Below are positions 60,712-64,000 of a DNA stretch of 64,000 nucleotides, piece by piece. Origin of the DNA: Adiantum capillus-veneris (lineage: Eukaryota > Streptophyta > Polypodiopsida > Polypodiales > Pteridaceae); NCBI GenBank assembly GCA_014529385.2, contig CM043958.1:118043018-118107017 (forward strand), written 5' to 3'. The position numbers and the translations under genes are program-made. The number at the start of each line of letters is the position of its first letter. The stretch's first letter is position 1. The notes below the pieces were generated by a model that saw only the letters and a list, made by a program, of their open reading frames with translations, had not been told where the DNA came from and made no database searches.

Positions 60712-63087
60712 ATGGGTGATCATGTTGAGCAACAGGGTATGCATTTTGACCCAGCAACAATGCAAATGTTTCAAGCATTTGCAATGTTCATGCAACAACA
60801 ACATGCTATTGAAAGAAGGGAGATTTCAGCAACGAAGGCCATACAAGCGGTCGTCAACAGAATGGATCAGTTCAATGGCAAAGATGTAACCAAGTACTTA
60901 CGCGAGTATGTGAAGGAGATGGAGCTGCATCGCGTGTCAGAAGGTGAGATGATTCAAAGCTTTGAGCTAGTTGTTGCTCTAGAAATTAGGGAGCATGTTA
61001 GGGCAATTAAAGATGGGCATGGTAGAAATTGGGAAGAACTCAAAGTAGCTTTAAAGGAGGAATATTTCATGGAGGACTCGGAGAGAGTGACCAAAAGGAC
61101 ATTCTTAGAATGGGTAGTCAAGCCAAAGCAAGGACTATCAATAACAGAGCTACTTAGGGAATTTGAGCGGCGCTATGCACAACTCACTAGGACAGAAAGG
61201 GCCACACTAGATGCAGAGAAGACAAATCTTTTCTTACAAGCTGCAGGTAAAGAGTTTCAAGAAAATTTGGAGCTTCTTCTTGAAGATAAAGATGTTGAGC
61301 AAGGACTAAAGACCGACTGGAATGAGGTTGAAGGTGCTGTCTCACTGCTTGCCAAACGACAAAGAAGAAGGGACAAGATGGTAGTAAACACTACAAGTCC
61401 TTCCACCTCAACTTCTGACAAAATGGTAAAACCTACTTTTATCGCTCCTAAGTTTGATGAGTCCATGCTAGATGAGCTTGTGAAGGGAATGCGTGACTTG
61501 AAGGTGAAGTTTGCAAAGCTTGAAGAAAAAGGCCAACCATCAGGGCCACTTCCTAGGCAAAGACAACAACCCAAAGAAGGGTTTGTTAATAGATGTATTT
61601 GGTGTGATAGTACAGACCATGTAAGAAGGGATTGTGATGATTTTAGTGATGCTTTGTCAAAAGATGTTGTCTTTTTTAAGGATGGTAAAATCCACTTAAG
61701 AGAGACAGTTCTACCCTTGAGAACTAACTTTGGGAAGGGGGGAATGCAAACCTTAGTTGAAGATATGGCAACCAAGCATGCCACCTCTTCAGTTGAGGCA
61801 GCTACTTATGGAGTAAAAATTGAACATTTTTGTGATGAAGAGGTGAGTGACCATCATGGTCAAATTTGGCCAAATGTCATGCAATTAGCTAAAAAGGGAA
61901 AGCTTACAAAAGAGATTCTACATGAAGCAGGTGATTGCATACGTCTAGAAACAAGATGGAATGATCCAGTGGACTCATTGTCAGTGCATGCCTACATTAC
62001 AAAATGCCAACAAAATGAGGCAATTGTAGAAGAGAAGCGCAGACGTGAGAATGCTGATGAAGGACCATCAAAAAGAGCTTCTAGAAGTGGGGGAAGAAGC
62101 AACTCAATGCCTTCTCAAACACCCTCAACACAAGGAGCATCTCCACCTGAAGTACTCATGGAGGAGTCTACAACAGGAAAGAAGAAAGAGCCAATGAAAG
62201 GTAAGACAAAAAGCCCAACTTATAAACTACAATCTGATATTAAGGTTGCTACAGATTTAAAGAAAGTCCTGGAGGAAAGGATCTTGAATATCAAGATAGA
62301 GTTTACTCTGGGAGAAGTTCTTGGCATTGCAAAGCGTGAATTCCATGAGGAGATCATTGACATCATCAAGAGGAAGAGGCAAACCCTTGCTGAAGTTTCT
62401 CGTCCACAGGTTGAAGGGGAAACCTCAAAGACACAAGGGATGCAACTGCAAAATAAGGAGAATGATGGAGCTGTGGTAGGATGCTACCAATCTAGTGGGA
62501 GAGTGAAGCAAGTGTATTTCTCAAATGATGATGAAGAAGTTGAAGATATTCCTAGGAGTTACTATTCACGAAGTCATTGGGCAAGGGCTACTAAAGAAAC
62601 TTTGGTCAAGGTAGGTGATCTTGAAGAGCCATTTGTTGCCTTGATTGACCATGGTTCAGAAATAAACATAATGTCAAAGAGTCTCTACAACAAGTGCAAA
62701 TGGCCGATGGACACAGATCATGGCTGGATGGTAAAAGTGGCAAACAATTCATCCGGTGAATTGTATGCAGCATGTCCAGGTGTGAAGGTAATAATAGGTG
62801 ATGTAAAGATTGACCAAAACTTCTTTGTACAGGATACATCTTCATATCATCTCATCCTTGGACAACCCTACATTATGGGAGTTCGAATGGAAACAAAGGT
62901 AATGGACGATGGTTCAGCATATGCTAGAATACGTAGCAAACATGGTAAACGAGCTGTCCAATTTCTCACAGTCTGTGTAAACCATGAAAGAAATCGTGAC
63001 AACCTCAGAGAACATCCTCTACCAAAGGTAAGCAAAGAGTTTCATGATCATAGAGAAATGATGGGTTTTGGCCAAGTACCATTGTAA
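60712..63087 (+). CDS. Gypsy G gag and protease polyprotein
   Basis: Start chosen at ATG 60712 (MGDHVEQQGMHFDPATMQMF); an in-frame start at 60700 is also possible. The 791-codon frame is open. It holds a capsid-like region (RTFLEWVVKPKQGLSITELL), a CCHC knuckle at residue 295 (CIWCDSTDHVRRDC), a Lys/Ser-rich linker near residues 450-510 and a segment (KKVLEERILNIKIEFTLGEV) resembling DUF4100-type modules of fungal Gypsy proteins. The protease follows with Asp 646 in ALIDHGSEINIMS and ILGQPYIMG downstream. It ends TAA at 63085. His in place of Ser/Thr after the catalytic Asp is unusual but seen in this protease class. Confidence 0.85.
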   Translation: MGDHVEQQGMHFDPATMQMFQAFAMFMQQQHAIERREISATKAIQAVVNRMDQFNGKDVTKYLREYVKEMELHRVSEGEMIQSFELVVALEIREHVRAIKDGHGRNWEELKVALKEEYFMEDSERVTKRTFLEWVVKPKQGLSITELLREFERRYAQLTRTERATLDAEKTNLFLQAAGKEFQENLELLLEDKDVEQGLKTDWNEVEGAVSLLAKRQRRRDKMVVNTTSPSTSTSDKMVKPTFIAPKFDESMLDELVKGMRDLKVKFAKLEEKGQPSGPLPRQRQQPKEGFVNRCIWCDSTDHVRRDCDDFSDALSKDVVFFKDGKIHLRETVLPLRTNFGKGGMQTLVEDMATKHATSSVEAATYGVKIEHFCDEEVSDHHGQIWPNVMQLAKKGKLTKEILHEAGDCIRLETRWNDPVDSLSVHAYITKCQQNEAIVEEKRRRENADEGPSKRASRSGGRSNSMPSQTPSTQGASPPEVLMEESTTGKKKEPMKGKTKSPTYKLQSDIKVATDLKKVLEERILNIKIEFTLGEVLGIAKREFHEEIIDIIKRKRQTLAEVSRPQVEGETSKTQGMQLQNKENDGAVVGCYQSSGRVKQVYFSNDDEEVEDIPRSYYSRSHWARATKETLVKVGDLEEPFVALIDHGSEINIMSKSLYNKCKWPMDTDHGWMVKVANNSSGELYAACPGVKVIIGDVKIDQNFFVQDTSSYHLILGQPYIMGVRMETKVMDDGSAYARIRSKHGKRAVQFLTVCVNHERNRDNLREHPLPKVSKEFHDHREMMGFGQVPL

Positions 63088-63122
63088 AGCGGGATTGCAA
63101 TGGTACAGAAAGAAAAAGGGTC

Positions 63123-63455
63123 TTGCCTGATCCAAAAATAGGTGAGACTTTCTCGATGAGCTCCTTGGTAACAAGGAATGGATCAGTATGTTTTACAAAA
63201 CTTGAAGATTTGAAGAGATATGAGAGGCAATATGTGCATAATGTACAAATAGGCATGAAAAAGAGTGGGTTGCTAAAGCCTACTGAAAATGTTTTGGGTT
63301 TGTGTGAACAAGTTTCTTTTGTAGATACTATGGGTGAGCTTGATGCTATAATGAGGTCTAGTGTGCATCTTGAAAATGAAGTTGTGGAAGTTTTCTCTAT
63401 GGAAATGTATCAAGTAATAGAAGCCTTTAAAGAAAGCCAAACAGTTGGCCCATAA
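63123..63455 (+). pseudogene. Gypsy G protease-RT linker
   Basis: An open frame of 110 codons in a different frame from gag-protease (about 35 nt after its stop). No domain is recognised. It ends TAA at 63453 and the same frame goes on into RT, so one frameshift and one stop separate it from its neighbours. Confidence 0.6.
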
Positions 63456-64000
63456 GTCCATGTTGAAACTAAATACAAGAGTGTAGCAAAGAAGGTGAAA
63501 CCAGTAGCTTCACCCTTACCACCCAACAACAGGGAAAAGATTGAACAGGCTTCTTTACAACCAAGTTTGCGGAATCCTAAAAAGATCGGGCATACCTTCA
63601 CAAAGGAGTCCTTTCAAGAGTTGCAGATTGGTTGCGAGGAGTTTCTAACACAGGAAGAGACAAAGTGCTTCAAAGAAATGCTTTCAAAGCATGGTAAGGC
63701 TTTTGCATTTGAGCCACATGAGATAGGATGTGTTGATCCTTATATTGTAGCTCCTATGGTAATTTTCACAATACCTCATGTGCCTTGGAATCTGCGGCCT
63801 ATTCCGGTTCCAAAGGCTCATTTGCCAAAGTTAGTAGAGCTACTGAATGAGAAAATCAAAATGGGAATCTTGGAGCCTTCTTGTGCTCCATACTCAAACA
63901 GGTGGTTCACAGTTCCAAAGAAGAATGGTTCTCTACGCTTCATCCAAGATATGCAACCAGTGAACAAGGTGACAATTAGAAATGTAGGAACAGGTCCAAT
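63456..64000 (+). CDS. Gypsy G reverse transcriptase, N-terminal part, cut by window end
   Basis: Open to the last base. It encodes KMLSKHGKAFAFEPHEIG-type linker (KEMLSKHGKAFAFEPHEI), then the RT start IPHVPWNLRPIPVPK, SNRWFTVPKKNGSLRFIQDM and NKVTIRN. The active site Asp pair is beyond the window. NRWF(T/V)VPKKNG and LRFIQD(M/L)QPVNKVTIRN are typical of Gypsy RTs I associate with fungi, though I cannot search to confirm. Confidence 0.8.

Larger units (their letters stand above)
58900..64000 (+). mobile_element. Gypsy LTR retrotransposon G, 5' part, cut by window end
   Basis: Coding order from 60042: two small ORFs, gag with zinc knuckle, protease, then the start of RT at the window edge. 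The RT reads NRWFTVPKKNGSLRFIQDM and NKVTIRN, and the protease has DHGSEIN, both reminiscent of fungal Gypsy elements. The left boundary is only approximate because no second LTR is in the window. Confidence 0.8.

Overview
This window looks like repeat-dense nuclear DNA from a land plant. It carries plant-type Copia and Gypsy LTR retrotransposons, a Helitron, LINE 3' ends, non-autonomous LTR elements and very long (CT)n/(GA)n and (CA)n microsatellites. I see no intact host gene, rRNA, tRNA or CRISPR. The giant AG/CT microsatellites and one Gypsy element with a fungal-looking reverse transcriptase make me lean towards a non-seed plant such as a fern. That is a weak inference, not something the sequence proves.

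Layout. 1-2548: exon-like remnants of an unrecognised gene, part of it duplicated in tandem with a period of about 810 bp. 2549-18984: a three-level nest. Decayed Copia A (LTRs 2549-2759 and 18758-18984) is interrupted in pol by almost non-coding LTR element B (4701-16043, target duplication TGAAG). B is interrupted by young Copia C (7907-13384, 143-bp LTRs, target duplication AGACA). 18985-22248: a minus-strand Gypsy gag/protease remnant (H) with a probable LTR that contains a CCAAT-rich tandem repeat. 22249-23915: two LINE 3' ends and a 128-bp CT tract. 23916-27553: no genes, several microsatellites. 27554-31992: minus-strand non-autonomous LTR element D (target duplication AGAAG), with one unknown ORF and five copies of a 24-bp palindrome in its leader. 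33247-44961: Gypsy element E with 3-kb LTRs, a Tat-like dual RNase H layout and two small ORFs ahead of gag. About 45400-51616: minus-strand Helitron RepHel pseudogene, split by small non-autonomous LTR element F (48453-50270, target duplication GAAGG). 51650-56340: microsatellites and one coiled-coil gene fragment. 56411-58730: minus-strand Gypsy pol remnant (I). 58740-64000: the 5' part of another plus-strand Gypsy element (G), running off the window.

Most of the logic here is retrotransposition: LTRs supply promoters, gag packages RNA, protease/RT/RNase H/integrase copy and insert it, and B, D and F probably depend on proteins supplied in trans. The most novel-looking signal is a pair of related small ORFs of about 66-72 codons found just upstream of gag in both E and G. 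They are conserved as protein while many codons differ synonymously, and I recognise no known family. The second is the array of perfect 24-bp palindromes in the leader of D.
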